Positions 1 through 8,951 of a DNA stretch of 48,756 nt are shown piece after piece (the stretch's first letter is position 1; each line of letters opens with the position of its first letter). Below the pieces are notes generated by a model. That model saw nothing but the letters and a program-made list of their open reading frames with translations, was not told where the DNA came from and ran no database searches. The stretch is from Streptomyces sp. 35G-GA-8 (lineage in GTDB: Bacteria > Actinomycetota > Actinomycetes > Streptomycetales > Streptomycetaceae), in contig NZ_JAMHJQ010000025.1 of assembly GCF_023534745.1 (NCBI RefSeq), positions 11,119-59,874 on the forward strand. Reading direction: 5' to 3'. The position numbers were made by a program, and so were the translations under genes.

Positions 1-192
1 CCCCGTCGCTGGACCTCCGGCATCGGGCGGGTGAGCACACCGCCGGCACGCCGTTGGGGAGTGTCTCAGAGCGAAGGGCGCCGCCGGTCCGGTGGGCAGG
101 ATGGGCGTAAGTCCCGCCGCTGAGACGGCATCAGCATCATGAGACGGCACAACTACTGAGTCTTTCGTTGGATCTGTGGGTGTCGTGGGTGA

Positions 193-666
193 ATGTCGAG
201 CGTTGATGGCACGGGCTGCCTAAACGCGGTCACCTCGGTTTCCGGTGGCGGCTCCCTCTCGGCGGAGGTCCTGGCCGAGCGCCTGCTCCTGGTGATCTAC
301 GCCTACGGCACGAACACCGGGATCAAGGCCGTCGCCTCCAGTGGCCACGATCACGCCGAGGACGAACTGCGCTACGCCGCCGGTATCTGACCCCGGAGAC
401 AGTCCAGCAGGTCGCCATCGAGATCGCGAGCGCCACCTTCGCTGCCCGCAGCACCGAGTTGTGGGGCCAGGGCTCGACCGCGGTCGCCTCCCACTCCACG
501 CACGCGCGCGCCTACGACCAGAACCTGTTCACCGAGTGGCGCTCGGGCTACAAAGGCCGCGGGGTGCTCATCTACTGGCACGTGGAGAAGAAGTCCCTGG
601 CCATCTACTCCCAGCTGATCAACTGCACCGCCTCCGAAGTCGCCGCGATGGTCGAGGGCGCAAGCG
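193..666 (+). pseudogene. Tn3-family transposase (TnpA) remnant, frameshifted
   Basis: Two adjacent frames together read like the C-terminal part of a Tn3-family DDE transposase. The first frame (to the stop at 388-390) carries a YGTNTGIK-like stretch and an EDELRY motif. The second frame, from about 388, continues with TELWGQG, DQNLFTEWRSGY, GVLIYWHVEKKSLAIYSQL and SEVAAMVEG, which is the conserved Tn3 order. Similarity stops abruptly near 662. The 5' two thirds of the gene, the terminal inverted repeats and a resolvase are absent, so this is a dead fragment. Confidence 0.85.
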
Positions 667-711
667 TCAGATCGCGCTCCCGTGCCCTGACAGAACCGGG
701 GCACCACTCCA

Positions 712-877
712 CGCCCGTCCACCGCATCGCGGCTCGCTGGGGGCTGCGTCGGCACGCACCGTGTTCACCAGGGCGTGCCGGGCGGCGTACGGCATGCCGC
801 CGAGCGAGTACCGGAACCGGAAACGGATCGTCAACAGGCGGCCACGGGAGAGCAATGACCTCCCGTCGCGCGGCTGA
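712..877 (+). pseudogene. AraC-family regulator C-terminal remnant
   Basis: The frame ending at 877 contains SARTVFTRACRAAYGMPPSEYR, shown here only as the key parts FTRACRAAYG and PPSEYR. This is the second helix-turn-helix of AraC/XylS regulators. The preceding helix (IAARWG) sits in another frame, so there is at least one frameshift. No sensor domain is present. It begins where the Tn3 similarity ends, which suggests a rearrangement junction. Confidence 0.6.
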
Positions 878-891
878 CAGCCTGGCACTTC

Positions 892-1092
892 CGGCGACAC
901 CGCCATCGAGGAGGACGGCCCGGCCCCGGAGTTGCCGGTCACCCTCGGCATCCCGGGCAAGGTCGCCGACTTTCTCCTCACCACCGCCTTGGAGCCCGCT
1001 GAGCGGGCCGGCTCGACCAGGGGATGACCGTACGACGAGGGCCGGGGCTACACCCTGCGCGGGACCACCGTCCCTGCCGTGCACCGCGTCTG
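892..1092 (+). pseudogene. unrecognised coding remnant
   Basis: One frame ending at 1027 (reading GIPGKVADFLLTTALEPAERAG) and another ending at 1092 (reading EGRGYTLRGTTVPAVHRV) look like natural protein sequence with actinobacterial codon bias, but they are in different frames and have no start. I do not recognise the family. Probably a frameshifted gene fragment. Confidence 0.25.
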
Positions 1093-1420
1093 AGCTTGCG
1101 CGACAAAGACACGGAAGCTGGCGCGGAAATCATGCAAGGCCGCTATTCAGGCGCCCCCGACCAGGAATGTACGATCGAACTGAGCCCGTCCGCATAGCCG
1201 CTCCGGACGCACCTCCACGGCGAGAACCAGACCGGAGAAATGAGATTAAACCCCGGTACGGGGCAAACGGCGTTGGCGGCGACGCTCGATGCGGGCCAGC
1301 TCGATCAGGGTCGGCTGGCGTCGGCTGCCCCTTCCGGCTCGGGGAACGCCCGGAGGCTGAGCGAGCGCATCGCACGCGAATGCCGCTCCACTGCCTCAGC
1401 GATCCCCGGGTCCAGCCGCT
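1093..1420. other. stretch without a recognised gene
   Basis: Frames here are short and overlapping. One short frame ending near 1196 (reading DKDTEAGAEIMQGRYSG) looks protein-like but has no start. I see no RNA gene, clear terminator or repeat. Confidence 0.4.
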
Positions 1421-1715
1421 GTGCAGGCGCGACGGACTACGGACGGTGGCGGTGTGGGCCGAGTGCGCGGACGCGCGGGTGTTCCAGGCGAACTACCGCG
1501 TGGTGGTGGAGGTGGCGGCGCTGGCCCGGCGTGCGGGCGGGCAGGCCACGCGGTCGGCTGCGGAGATCGCGGCAGCACTGGGGATGGAGCTGACGAAGAG
1601 CAGTAACGAGGGCCGGGTGCGGCGCAGCGCCAAGCGACTGGTGGAGCGGGACTGGCCGGCCGAGCCGTCCCGGGGCCGGTTCAGGCTCACGGACGGGCCA
1701 GCCGCCGCGTCATGA
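1421..1715 (+). pseudogene. C-terminal remnant of an unidentified protein with a winged-helix-like end
   Basis: The frame closing at 1715 reads as a basic helical segment (AEIAAALGMELTKSSNEGRVR, then RSAKRLVERDWPAEPSRGRF). It looks like the C-terminal wing of a helix-turn-helix protein of the kind found beside actinobacterial IS elements. There is no start codon context in the first part and the upstream frame is nonsense. Its 3' end overlaps the opposite-strand IS5 remnant. Function unknown. Confidence 0.3.
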
Positions 1716-1990
1716 GCATCGCCATCGACCACAGCACCATCTGCTCGTGCACGGCGTGAAGCTTCTCGTAGTCGCGTACCAGGCGGCGTGTGCGCATCAG
1801 CCAGCTCAATGTGCGCTCCACACACCAGCGCCTCGCCAGCACCATGAAACCCGGCACGCCGTCATTGCGCTTGACGATCTCCAGCCTCAGGCGGAGTGTG
1901 TCGCGCGCCCAGTTCACGAGCATGCCCGTGTAGCCGCTGTCCGCCCACGCCAGGACGAGCCGGTGGAAGCATCTGCGCCGCGTCAGTGTC
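1687..1990 (-). pseudogene. IS5-family transposase C-terminal remnant
   Basis: Read on the minus strand, the frame contains WADSGYTG, then WARDTLRL, GFMVLARRWCVERT and LMRTRRLVRDYE, ending with SMAMLMTRRLA. This is the conserved end of IS5-type DDE transposases, including the last catalytic Glu in the ERT motif. The N-terminal half is missing and no terminal inverted repeat was found. Confidence 0.85.
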
Positions 1991-2002
1991 CCGTTCGGCG
2001 AG

Positions 2003-2305
2003 ATGGCCTGTGATCACGCCCGCGATCAGGCCCCGGGCGGAACCGAGGAACAGATTGCCGACGCCGCCGCTGCCCTACTGCGGCGGGCTCATGACAGCCC
2101 CGCCGACACGAAAGTCCGCCCGGCCAAACGCTCGAAGTGCAACCGGCGTGTCGCCGCCCGCACTCGGGCCACCGCCACCGAACGGCCCGTTCCCGACCAG
2201 CCGACCGTCGAGTCCGTGCCCGAGGACGAGGCCGACTCCGAGGTCGCGAAGGTCATCCCGCTGGGTCTGTTCGATCCGCTCGCCAACCCCTGGAGGCGCA
2301 CGTGA
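2003..2305 (+). pseudogene. TniA/Mu-type transposase C-terminal remnant
   Basis: The last part of this frame (SEVAKVIPLGLFDPLANPWRRT) resembles the tail of the Mu/TniA-type transposases that precede TniB-like ATPases in actinobacterial transposons. It overlaps the next frame by four bases (GTGA type), as such gene pairs do. The catalytic core is absent, so only the tail survives. Recognition rests mainly on the pairing with the following TniB-like frame. Confidence 0.5.
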
Positions 2306-2590
2306 CCATCTCCGGACCGGCAACCCGGCAGCCTGCGTTGAGCAAGGCCGACGCCGACGCCAACCGGCAGCTGACCACCCTGGACGGGTAGCGGAAGTTC
2401 ATCGGGAACCCGCTCACGCCCCCGGCCATGTTGTCTCCTGACGCGCTGAGGCGTCTGTCCCCGACCGAGCGGGACCTCTACGACGATGACCGGCTTGACC
2501 ATCACGCCAGAATGCTCGTGGTCGCCACCTCCTTCGTCGAGAAGGCTGTCACCTGCGGCCGAAGGCTCGTCCTGGATCGCGCCCGCCCGG
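2302..2590 (+). pseudogene. TniB-like transposon ATPase, truncated with an in-frame stop
   Basis: It starts at a GTG overlapping the TniA-like tail. The N-terminal 29 codons end at TAG (2389-2391) where relatives have a Trp codon. The same frame then continues with RKFIGNPLTPPAMLS, RERD-like PTERDLYDDDRLDHHAR and GRRLVL, typical of actinobacterial TniB/AAA proteins just before their Walker A motif. Similarity is lost near 2590, before the ATP-binding loop. A point nonsense mutation plus truncation makes it a pseudogene. Confidence 0.6.
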
Positions 2591-2668
2591 GCCCGGCTGC
2601 GCCGTACGGTCGTTCCACGGATGGCGGCAGGGCGGTGACGCCAGGTCAGGATTGGGAGGGATCCGGGG

Positions 2669-3115
2669 ATGGTTAATGTGCGTACGTTCCCGTTGTGGCG
2701 GGATCTCGCGATGAGCGAGGACCTGCCCAAGGAAGCCCTCAAGACGGTGATCGAGGCCCTGGCTGCCCCGGCGAAGTGTCCGGACGGCTTCGACCCCGGG
2801 GCCGACCAGCGGCGGGGAATCCCTCAAGGCGGCACTGTCAGTACTGCCGACGCGGACGTCTGCCAAACGGCTGCGTGCCCGCCTCCTGGTGCATGGCGAC
2901 GAGAGGATGCTGGCCGCGCTGGCGGCAGAGGACACGGTGACCGCCGACGAGGTGCCCGCCATCCTGCGACACCGTCGGCTCTGGGCCGGGCTGGTTGCCG
3001 GTCTGGCACGGCATCCCGGCCAGGTCGGTGCGGCAGTCGCTCTCCTGCCGCGCCTCGCCGACCACGAGGTAGAGCGGGTCGTGCGGGACCGGGATCCCGA
3101 CCGGAACACCCGCTC
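2669..3115 (+). pseudogene. unrecognised frameshifted remnant
   Basis: The first frame (from an ATG at 2669) reads VRTFPLWRDLAMSEDLPKEA and the continuation, from about 2889, reads DERMLAALAAEDTVTADEVP and VVRDRDPDR in another frame. Both halves have natural composition (helical, acidic), so one or two frameshifts probably split a single gene. I do not recognise the family. Stretch 2590-2668 just before it holds nothing I can identify. Confidence 0.3.
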
Positions 3116-3250
3116 TGAAGGAGATGCGCCGCCACCGACCCTGCCCCGTCCGGTCGGCTGGCGGATGCCCCGGTCACCCAAGCCGGGGCGGTGCGCCGCA
3201 CTGACGGTGCCTGCGATTCGTCACCAGCCACCGCAGCAGTCTTCGACCTG

Positions 3251-3547
3251 CTACCTCATCTCAAAATCCCAGTCCAGCAGTCCTCCCTGGTCCGCGCAGT
3301 AGACATAGGACCAGCCACCTGTCACAGCAGACCTCCACGGCCCCGCATCGTCACCAACCGCGCAGGTGGCTGTCGCTCGAACCTGTTTACCGCTGGCAAA
3401 CCCGGTGCAGTTGACCCCGTAGGTGTACAAGTCGAACCACTCGGTGCAGCCGACAGCAGACGCGGGTGAAGCACCCGCTCCAAGCAGCCCACCTGTGGCT
3501 AAGACTACCGAGGCCACGATTGTTGTCACACGGCGCCTAGTCTTCAT
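3251..3547 (-). CDS. small secreted four-cysteine protein
   Basis: A 98-residue protein with a standard Sec signal: basic start (KTRRR), hydrophobic core at residues 8-24, and a likely signal peptidase site after ASPASA near residue 31. The mature part of about 67 residues has Cys34, Cys47, Cys62 and Cys84, which could form two disulphides outside the cell. A GGGAGAG ribosome site precedes the ATG. It is related to the neighbouring protein at 3897-4217: both share YG-x(1-2)-CTG, an Arg-rich strand and the same cysteine order. I recognise no enzyme motif. Possible roles are an inhibitor, a bacteriocin-like peptide or an envelope protein; none is shown by the sequence. Confidence 0.8.
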   Translation of the reverse strand: MKTRRRVTTIVASVVLATGGLLGAGASPASAVGCTEWFDLYTYGVNCTGFASGKQVRATATCAVGDDAGPWRSAVTGGWSYVYCADQGGLLDWDFEMR

Positions 3548-3896
3548 TTCTCTCCCTAGTAGCTGAGATGAGGGGTATCAGTCTTGGAGAAACTCCAGCT
3601 CTTTCCCCGCAATTTCCTTGCCTGAAAGGCTCGGTGAGGCGTCGGGCCGCGACTTGCATGCGTACCTGCCGTCCCCGACAGGATTGGGGTCGAAAGTTGC
3701 TCAACTTTCCAGGAAACGGCTTTCCCGGTAAGAGGGGTTGGAGCGGAATGGCTGATACTGGTCACTTTTGGGGCCGATCTCGTCGTGAGTTTCTCTCTGC
3801 CGTCGGTCGTTCACTTCAAGCAGCAGCGTTTGCCCAAGCCAGCGACCTACGGAAACGACCGCCGGCCCCGTTGGCTCGCCTCTCAGAGGCGAACTG
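3548..3896. other. intergenic stretch between the two secreted-protein genes
   Basis: About 350 bases with lower G+C than the surroundings and no open frame with a good start. It should hold the promoter of the gene at 3251-3547 and the end of the transcript from 3897-4217. No obvious hairpin terminator was seen. Confidence 0.4.
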
Positions 3897-4217
3897 TCAC
3901 TCGACGTCTATCCAGGTGCTCGTGACTTTCCCAGGAACCCCCGGGCAGTCGTAGCTCTTGGTCAGCGGCCGGGTCTGCCACGGGCTCCAGTAGTAATAGC
4001 CACTGTCGCAGATGACACCGAGCCGCCACCGGACGCCGGAAGGAATTGTTCCGGTGCAGCTCCCGTACGCGATAGTCTGGGTCGAATTACTCCACGCGTC
4101 ACAGGTCATTGCCATGCTGGCCGCCCCGTTCGACGCCGCCGCGGCCGGGGCCGCCATCGCCCCTCCCAGCAGAGCGGCTCCGAGTGCCGCACCGGCCAGA
4201 GTACGCCGAGTATGCAT
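3897..4217 (-). CDS. small secreted four-cysteine protein, paralogue of its neighbour
   Basis: A 106-residue protein starting at an ATG with a near-perfect AAGGAGGA ribosome site. The signal peptide has a basic start (HTRR), an Ala/Gly-rich core and a likely cut after PAAAA near residue 28. The mature part carries Cys39, Cys54, Cys70 and Cys91, with spacings 15-16-21 against 13-15-22 in the protein at 3251-3547. Shared features are YG-x-CTG, SGVRWR versus SGKQVR, and an aromatic SxW/SY segment. Both genes point the same way and lie 349 bases apart, so they look like a tandem duplication that has since diverged. Function unknown. Confidence 0.85.
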   Translation of the reverse strand: MHTRRTLAGAALGAALLGGAMAAPAAAASNGAASMAMTCDAWSNSTQTIAYGSCTGTIPSGVRWRLGVICDSGYYYWSPWQTRPLTKSYDCPGVPGKVTSTWIDVE

Positions 4218-4715
4218 GTTCCTCCTTCAATCTGAATGCGCTGTCGCACCTATCCGACAGCCGAACAAACCCCATCGTGATGGAATCGGACCGGAGTGTC
4301 CTTGACTGTCCCCGCAGGGGACTTGACGATTTGCGCATGCCCTGCGGCTACAGGCCCGGAGGGTCGATATGGTCGGCTCGTTCGTCAGCGAGACGTTTGG
4401 GAGCCTTTGCACGACCGACATCGACCGACGACGTCTTCTGACGGGCCCTCTCGCTTAGGTCCTCCGAGGCGGCGCGCTCGTCAGTGACGGGTGCCTCACG
4501 CTGCTCGCGAATGGTCTGCTCCTGCCGTTTGATCGCGGCGCAATGACCGGGGTTATCCCCCGCTCGGCCCGGATGGCCCGGTGCGCTTCGAGGGCGCGGC
4601 GGTAGCCGTCCGACGCGGTCGCCCGGGTACGCACGGGCACGGTCGGGGCGGGCAGGGCGGGCGCCAGCTCCGGTGAGCCGCACTCGCCTGAGCCGCACTC
4701 GCCCCACTCACTGGC
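4218..4715. other. stretch with low-confidence coding debris
   Basis: On the minus strand, two different frames hold protein-like pieces (SDGYRRALEAHRAIRAER, and AAIKRQEQTIREQRE), consistent with one frameshifted gene, but I cannot name it. No intact gene is supported. The promoter of the secreted-protein gene at 3897-4217 must lie at the left end. Confidence 0.3.
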
Positions 4716-4982
4716 GAGTTCGCCGCACTCCTGTCCCCGGCTCAGGCCAACGACAACAAACTCACCCAGCGGATCACCACAGTCCGCACCGCCGATCTGC
4801 CCCACCTGCACAGCTTCTGCAACGGCCTCGAACTCGACCGCGCCGCTGTGAACGCCGGCCTCACCCTGCCCCACCACAACGGCCACACCGAGGGCGTCGA
4901 CACCCGCACCAAGAAGATCATGCGGCAGATGCACGGGCGAGCCGGATTTGACCTCCTCCGCCACCGCTTCCTCCTGCAGTAA
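4716..4982 (+). pseudogene. ISL3-family transposase C-terminal remnant
   Basis: The frame ends at TAA 4980-4982 and reads FAALLSPAQANDNKLTQ, then LPHLHSFCNGLELD, NAGLTLPHHNGHTEGVDT and IMRQMHGRAGFDLLRHRFLL. This is the invariant end of ISL3 transposases, with the last catalytic Glu in HTEG. Everything upstream of about 4716 is missing, so it is a 3' fragment. Confidence 0.9.
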
Positions 4983-5040
4983 GGAGAACGTACCGTCACC
5001 ACCGGCTACGGAGCAGAGTCGAACGTTTGACAGTCCCGAA

Positions 5041-5700
5041 TCAGACGATCAGAACGATCTTGCCGAAGGCGGCGCGGGACTCCAGCAGAGTATGCGCGGC
5101 CGCGGCTTCGTCCAGCGGGAAGGTGCCGTGCAGCACCGGCTTCAGTCGGCCTTCCCGCACGTCGGCGAAGACAAGTGCGAAGGGATCGGCGGCGGTACTC
5201 GACGGTGCACTGGAGAGGCTGAGGGCCGAGATGGTCCAGGACTGCTGGAAGTTCGCGAACAGCGCCATGCCGAAGTCGGGGGTGGGCCACCCGCGACGAC
5301 ACCGCTGATCACGTACCTGCCGTTCGGGCGCAGCAGGGGGATGAAGTCGGCCGTGTCGGAACCGGCGACGATGTCGATGACGGCGTGGTAGCGGCCGTCC
5401 GGGCCCGGGTCGACCGCGTCCGCTCCCTTCCGTAGCCCCCAGGTCGTACAGCCGCTGCGCGACGGACCGGTCGGGAACGGAGGCGATCACCGTCGCGCCC
5501 CGAGCGGCCGCGAGCTGAGTAGTGAGCACGCCGATCCCGCCACCAGCGCCGCGGATGAGCACCTGCTGCCCGCCTTGACGTCGGCCCTTTCCACGCTTGC
5601 TGCGGCGACCAGGGAATTCAGCCCGAGCGCTACCGCGTCATGGGACGAGACATCTTACGCCCCGAGGTCCGACCTCGCGGACCGCTCGCTCACGCAGTTC
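5041..5700 (-). pseudogene. zinc-type quinone oxidoreductase (MDR family), frameshifted
   Basis: On the minus strand the pieces run in the family's order: GLNSLVAAASVERADVKAG, then the NADPH-binding loop LIRGAGGGIGVLTTQLAA, then DLGATE, then GWPTPDFGMALFANFQQS, and the tail GKIVLIV before the stop at 5041-5043. A shift separates VKAG from the dinucleotide loop, and the segment between DLGATE and GWPTPDFG is in another frame (reading PDGRYHAVIDIVAGSDT), so at least two compensating shifts exist. An in-frame stop lies near the 5' end. The N-terminal catalytic domain is missing. Non-functional. Confidence 0.75.
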
Positions 5701-5918
5701 ATCGGGGTACTTCCGTGGTGCAGGCATCGGACCTGTGTTCTCCCATTCGCCGCGGCGGTCATGCCCGACTTCAGAGCCGCTACACAATTCGGTTCAGCTC
5801 AACCATGACGGTTCTCCGGGCGGGAGTGACCGCGTGCAGCCCTGCCCCGGCGCGGTGGCAACCCGTCAGCGCGGTGGCGGGGACGGGGGCGCAGACCAGG
5901 TGACGTGGGTCTTCGGCA

Positions 5919-6953
5919 GTGCGTGTCATGCTCTCACCGGGCGACGGGCACTGTCTGATGGCTGCTGTGGCGAGCATCGAGGGAATCCGACAACTGTTCG
6001 TGGCCGCTCTTCGGATCCTTGGCGTCGCCCTCGTCTACTACGCGGGCGCGAGCATCGGCACCCTCAAAGGCGTGGTGAGGGCCGAGGGCACGGCCATCTC
6101 GCCTCTCTGGCCGCCCACGGGCATCGCCGTGGCCGCCCTCCTTCTCCTGGGTATCGGGGTCTGGCCCGGCATCACCCTGGGCACCCTTTTCACCCTCGTG
6201 ACGCAGGCTCCGCTGACCGTCGCTTCCCTCGGGATCATGGCGGGCAACACCCTCGCGCCCGTCTGTTCCTATCTGCTGCTGCGGCGGGTGGGCTTCCGTA
6301 TCGAGCTGGACCGGCTGCGGGACGGGATGGCGCTGGTGTTCCTGGGCGCTCTGACCGGGATGCTGATCAGCGCCACGGTGGGCGCCGGGTTACAGCAGCT
6401 CGGCGGAAGGCTGCCCGACGGGTTCTGGCCGGCCTGGCTGGCCTGGTGGACGGGCGATGCCATGGGCGTTCTGGTGGTCACCCCCTTCCTGCTCCTCGTC
6501 TGCCGTGTCCGGCCGCCCCTGCGCATCCACCGCTGGCCCGAGGCGACGGCCCTGGTGGTCGCCGCCGCCGTCATCACACCAGTCGCCGTGACGAGGACCC
6601 TCACCCTGATCTTCCTCTTCTTTCCCGTCCTCATCTGGGCGGCCCTGCGCTTCCAGCTCGCCGGGAGCGCGCCCTACGCGCTGCTCGTCTCCGTGATCGC
6701 GATCTTCGAGGCGGGCGAACGCCACGGAGCCTTCGCCGAACACAGCCTGGTGGAACGGCTGGTCAGCCTTCAGTTGCTCAACGGGTCGGTGGCACTGACA
6801 TCCCTGCTGCTGGCGGCGACCGTCGCCGAACAGAAGAACATCCGGCTGGGGCTCCAGCAGGCATGCGACGAACTGGCCGCGGTGGTGGAGCGGCTCGCTC
6901 CGGCACAGATGCCGGTGCTGCCACCGCGGGACGGAGACAACAGCGGTACGTGA
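5919..6953 (+). CDS. MASE1-domain integral membrane protein
   Basis: A 344-residue protein made almost wholly of membrane helices (about eight, residues 20-310), with the MASE1 hallmarks ISPLWPPTGIAVAALLLLG, then GNTLAP near residue 110 and the WWTGDAMGVLVVTP motif near residue 190. MASE1 is a sensory membrane domain usually fused to kinase, GGDEF or phosphatase domains. Here only a short charged tail (AEQKNIRLGLQQACDEL) follows, so it lacks an output domain and may act with a partner. It is convergent with the histidine kinase next door, 10 bases apart. The start is uncertain: GTG 5919 is used, but ATG 5928 or 5958 are possible and none has a strong ribosome site. Confidence 0.8.
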   Translation: MRVMLSPGDGHCLMAAVASIEGIRQLFVAALRILGVALVYYAGASIGTLKGVVRAEGTAISPLWPPTGIAVAALLLLGIGVWPGITLGTLFTLVTQAPLTVASLGIMAGNTLAPVCSYLLLRRVGFRIELDRLRDGMALVFLGALTGMLISATVGAGLQQLGGRLPDGFWPAWLAWWTGDAMGVLVVTPFLLLVCRVRPPLRIHRWPEATALVVAAAVITPVAVTRTLTLIFLFFPVLIWAALRFQLAGSAPYALLVSVIAIFEAGERHGAFAEHSLVERLVSLQLLNGSVALTSLLLAATVAEQKNIRLGLQQACDELAAVVERLAPAQMPVLPPRDGDNSGT

Positions 6954-6963
6954 CCGACCACCA

Positions 6964-8040
6964 TCACCCGCACCGCTCGGGGCTCCGCCGCCCGGACCGG
7001 TTGCGTCTGCCCTCTCTGCCGTGGCGCGGCACCCGCAGAGTGACGCGGGTGCCTTGTCCGGGCGCCGAGTCCACCGTGAGGTGCCCGTCGAGCAGGTGAG
7101 CGCGTTCCCGCATGGCCGTCATGCCCATGCCTCCCGGAGCGGTCGGCTGAGGCGAGGCGCGCATGGTCGCCGAGGCGGGCTCGGGCCTCATCCCTCGGCC
7201 GTCGTCGGTGACCTTCGTGGAGAGGGTGTGCTCGTCGCTGTCGAGTTCGACGAGGATCCGGGTGGGCTCGGCGTGCTTCACGGCGTTGGTCACCGCTTCC
7301 TGCACGATCCGGTAGACATGGACCTGTGCCTCGGGAGTCAGCTTCGCGACGAACCGGTCCCAGTCCGCCCCCACGCGCAGTTCGGCCTCGATACCGAAGT
7401 TCTCCGAGGTGCTCCGGCACAGAGCCTCCAGCGCCGGGTGCAGTCCGAGCTGGTCGAGGGCCGCCGGACGCAGTTCCGCGATCAGATGCCGCAGCGAGGT
7501 GATCTGGTTGCTGATCAGGCGCCGCGCCTGTTCGATGGCGTCCTTCATGACGTCGGGGCGGCTACTGGCCGTTGCCCCGGCCAGCACGATCTGGACGGCG
7601 CCCAGTTCCTGGAGCGTGTCGTCGTGCAGCTCGCGGGCCCAGTGCCGGCGCTCTCGTTCCTCTCCATCACGACGGGCCCGGGTGCGCTCCCGGTCGAGGC
7701 TGCCGCGGCGCTGGTCCGAACGGTGTCCGAGCGCGGCGGCACTGGCGATCAGGGTGAGGGGCACGAGGTGCAGACCGTTGAGCAGCGGCGCGTCGGCGAT
7801 ACGGACCAGGAGCGCCACGGCGATCACGAGCGAGATCCCGCTTATGATCGCCAGCCACGACCGCCGGGCTTCGGGACTCAGCACCGCCGCCACCAGGAAG
7901 ATGACGCCGGCGGCGAGGCAGAGCACGGCTTCGGCGTGCAGTGAGTGCTGCGCGATCTCCAGCGCCAGGGTGGCTACGAGCAGGAGCGTGGCCGTCGTCT
8001 CCATGACGGCGGCGGCGGATGCCCGCGACAGCGGGGTCAT
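6964..8040 (-). CDS. NarL-type sensor histidine kinase
   Basis: A 358-residue membrane kinase. Residues 10-105 hold several hydrophobic helices, followed by a coiled basic linker and a HisKA_3 dimerisation domain with the phospho-acceptor His139 in RHWARELHDD. The ATPase domain has an N-box (IVQEAVTNAVKHA) and a G-box (DDGRGM), followed by GGMGMTAMRERA. No extracellular sensor domain is visible, so the input probably comes through the membrane segment. Its start overlaps the stop of the response regulator by four bases, so the two are co-translated and form a two-component pair that should phosphorylate Asp67 of the regulator. Target genes are unknown. Confidence 0.9.
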   Translation of the reverse strand: MTPLSRASAAAVMETTATLLLVATLALEIAQHSLHAEAVLCLAAGVIFLVAAVLSPEARRSWLAIISGISLVIAVALLVRIADAPLLNGLHLVPLTLIASAAALGHRSDQRRGSLDRERTRARRDGEERERRHWARELHDDTLQELGAVQIVLAGATASSRPDVMKDAIEQARRLISNQITSLRHLIAELRPAALDQLGLHPALEALCRSTSENFGIEAELRVGADWDRFVAKLTPEAQVHVYRIVQEAVTNAVKHAEPTRILVELDSDEHTLSTKVTDDGRGMRPEPASATMRASPQPTAPGGMGMTAMRERAHLLDGHLTVDSAPGQGTRVTLRVPRHGREGRRNRSGRRSPERCG

Positions 8041-8726
8041 GCCAGTAGCCCGAGCTCTCGTGCCGCGGTGACCAGGTCCGCCTTGGTCTCGGCGCCGAGT
8101 TTCTCCCGGATCCTGGCCCGGTGCGTTTCCACCGTCCGAACGGATACGTGCACCTGTTCCGCGATCTCCTGATTGGTGTGGCCCAGGGCGAGCAGGGACA
8201 GCACCTCCACCTCGCGCGCCGTCAGAGAGTCGTCCGCCCCGGCCCCCGCCCCCATCCCCGTGGTCGAGGTGCCGGGTACGGTGACGGCGAGGCGTGCGCC
8301 CAGCGAGGGCTGTACGTATGTGGCCCCTGCGGCGACCTGGCGTGCGGCCCCCAGGAGTTCCTCCGCGGCTGCCTCCTTCAGCAGGTAGCCGACCGCGCCG
8401 ATTCGCAACGCCTCGCGGGCGAACGCGGGATCTTCCTGCATGGTGAGGACGAGGATCCGGGTACGGGGCGAGGTCGCCAGCAGTTCCGGGATCGAGCGCA
8501 GGCTGGACTGCCCGGCCAGCGTCAGATCCAGGACCAGCACCGACGGGTGGTGGCGCTCCACGGCCAGAAAGGTTTCGGGAAGAGTGGAGCTCTCCGCGAC
8601 GATGTCGAACGCCGTGTCCTGGGACAGCAGCAACCGCATGCCCGCGCGCACGACCAGGTGATCGTCGGCGAGCACCACGGTCAGGTGTGGCGCGGACTCC
8701 CCACTGGTGACGCGGTCGACCTTCAT
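8037..8726 (-). CDS. NarL/LuxR-type response regulator
   Basis: A 229-residue regulator. The receiver domain (residues 14-130) has the acidic pair DD at 21-22, the phospho-acceptor Asp67 in VLVLDLTL, the Thr of LTMQ and the Lys of LLKEAA. The LuxR-type helix-turn-helix occupies residues 168-225 (LTAREVEVLSLLALGHTNQEIA). It is the first gene of the pair with the kinase at 6964-8040. It diverges from the GAF/SpoIIE-like gene across 225 bases, so the regulator could control that gene, but no direct repeat site was confirmed. Confidence 0.9.
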   Translation of the reverse strand: MKVDRVTSGESAPHLTVVLADDHLVVRAGMRLLLSQDTAFDIVAESSTLPETFLAVERHHPSVLVLDLTLAGQSSLRSIPELLATSPRTRILVLTMQEDPAFAREALRIGAVGYLLKEAAAEELLGAARQVAAGATYVQPSLGARLAVTVPGTSTTGMGAGAGADDSLTAREVEVLSLLALGHTNQEIAEQVHVSVRTVETHRARIREKLGAETKADLVTAARELGLLA

Positions 8727-8951
8727 AGCCCCACCGTAGATCTCAAACTCCGTTCACGAGAGCGCAACGGGCAGGGCGGCGGGGAACCCGCAACAGTCTC
8801 GCGGCGATGCCGCGGGCCGGGCGGGATCCCCCGCACCCGGCGGTGCGGAACGTGAAGGACACCTGCGGATCAGTGCCGACGCCCCGGAGGCGCCCGGGAA
8901 GCACGCTCGGAGGGGAGCGCGGCTCAGCGTCTCCTCCAGAGGATGAACCTC

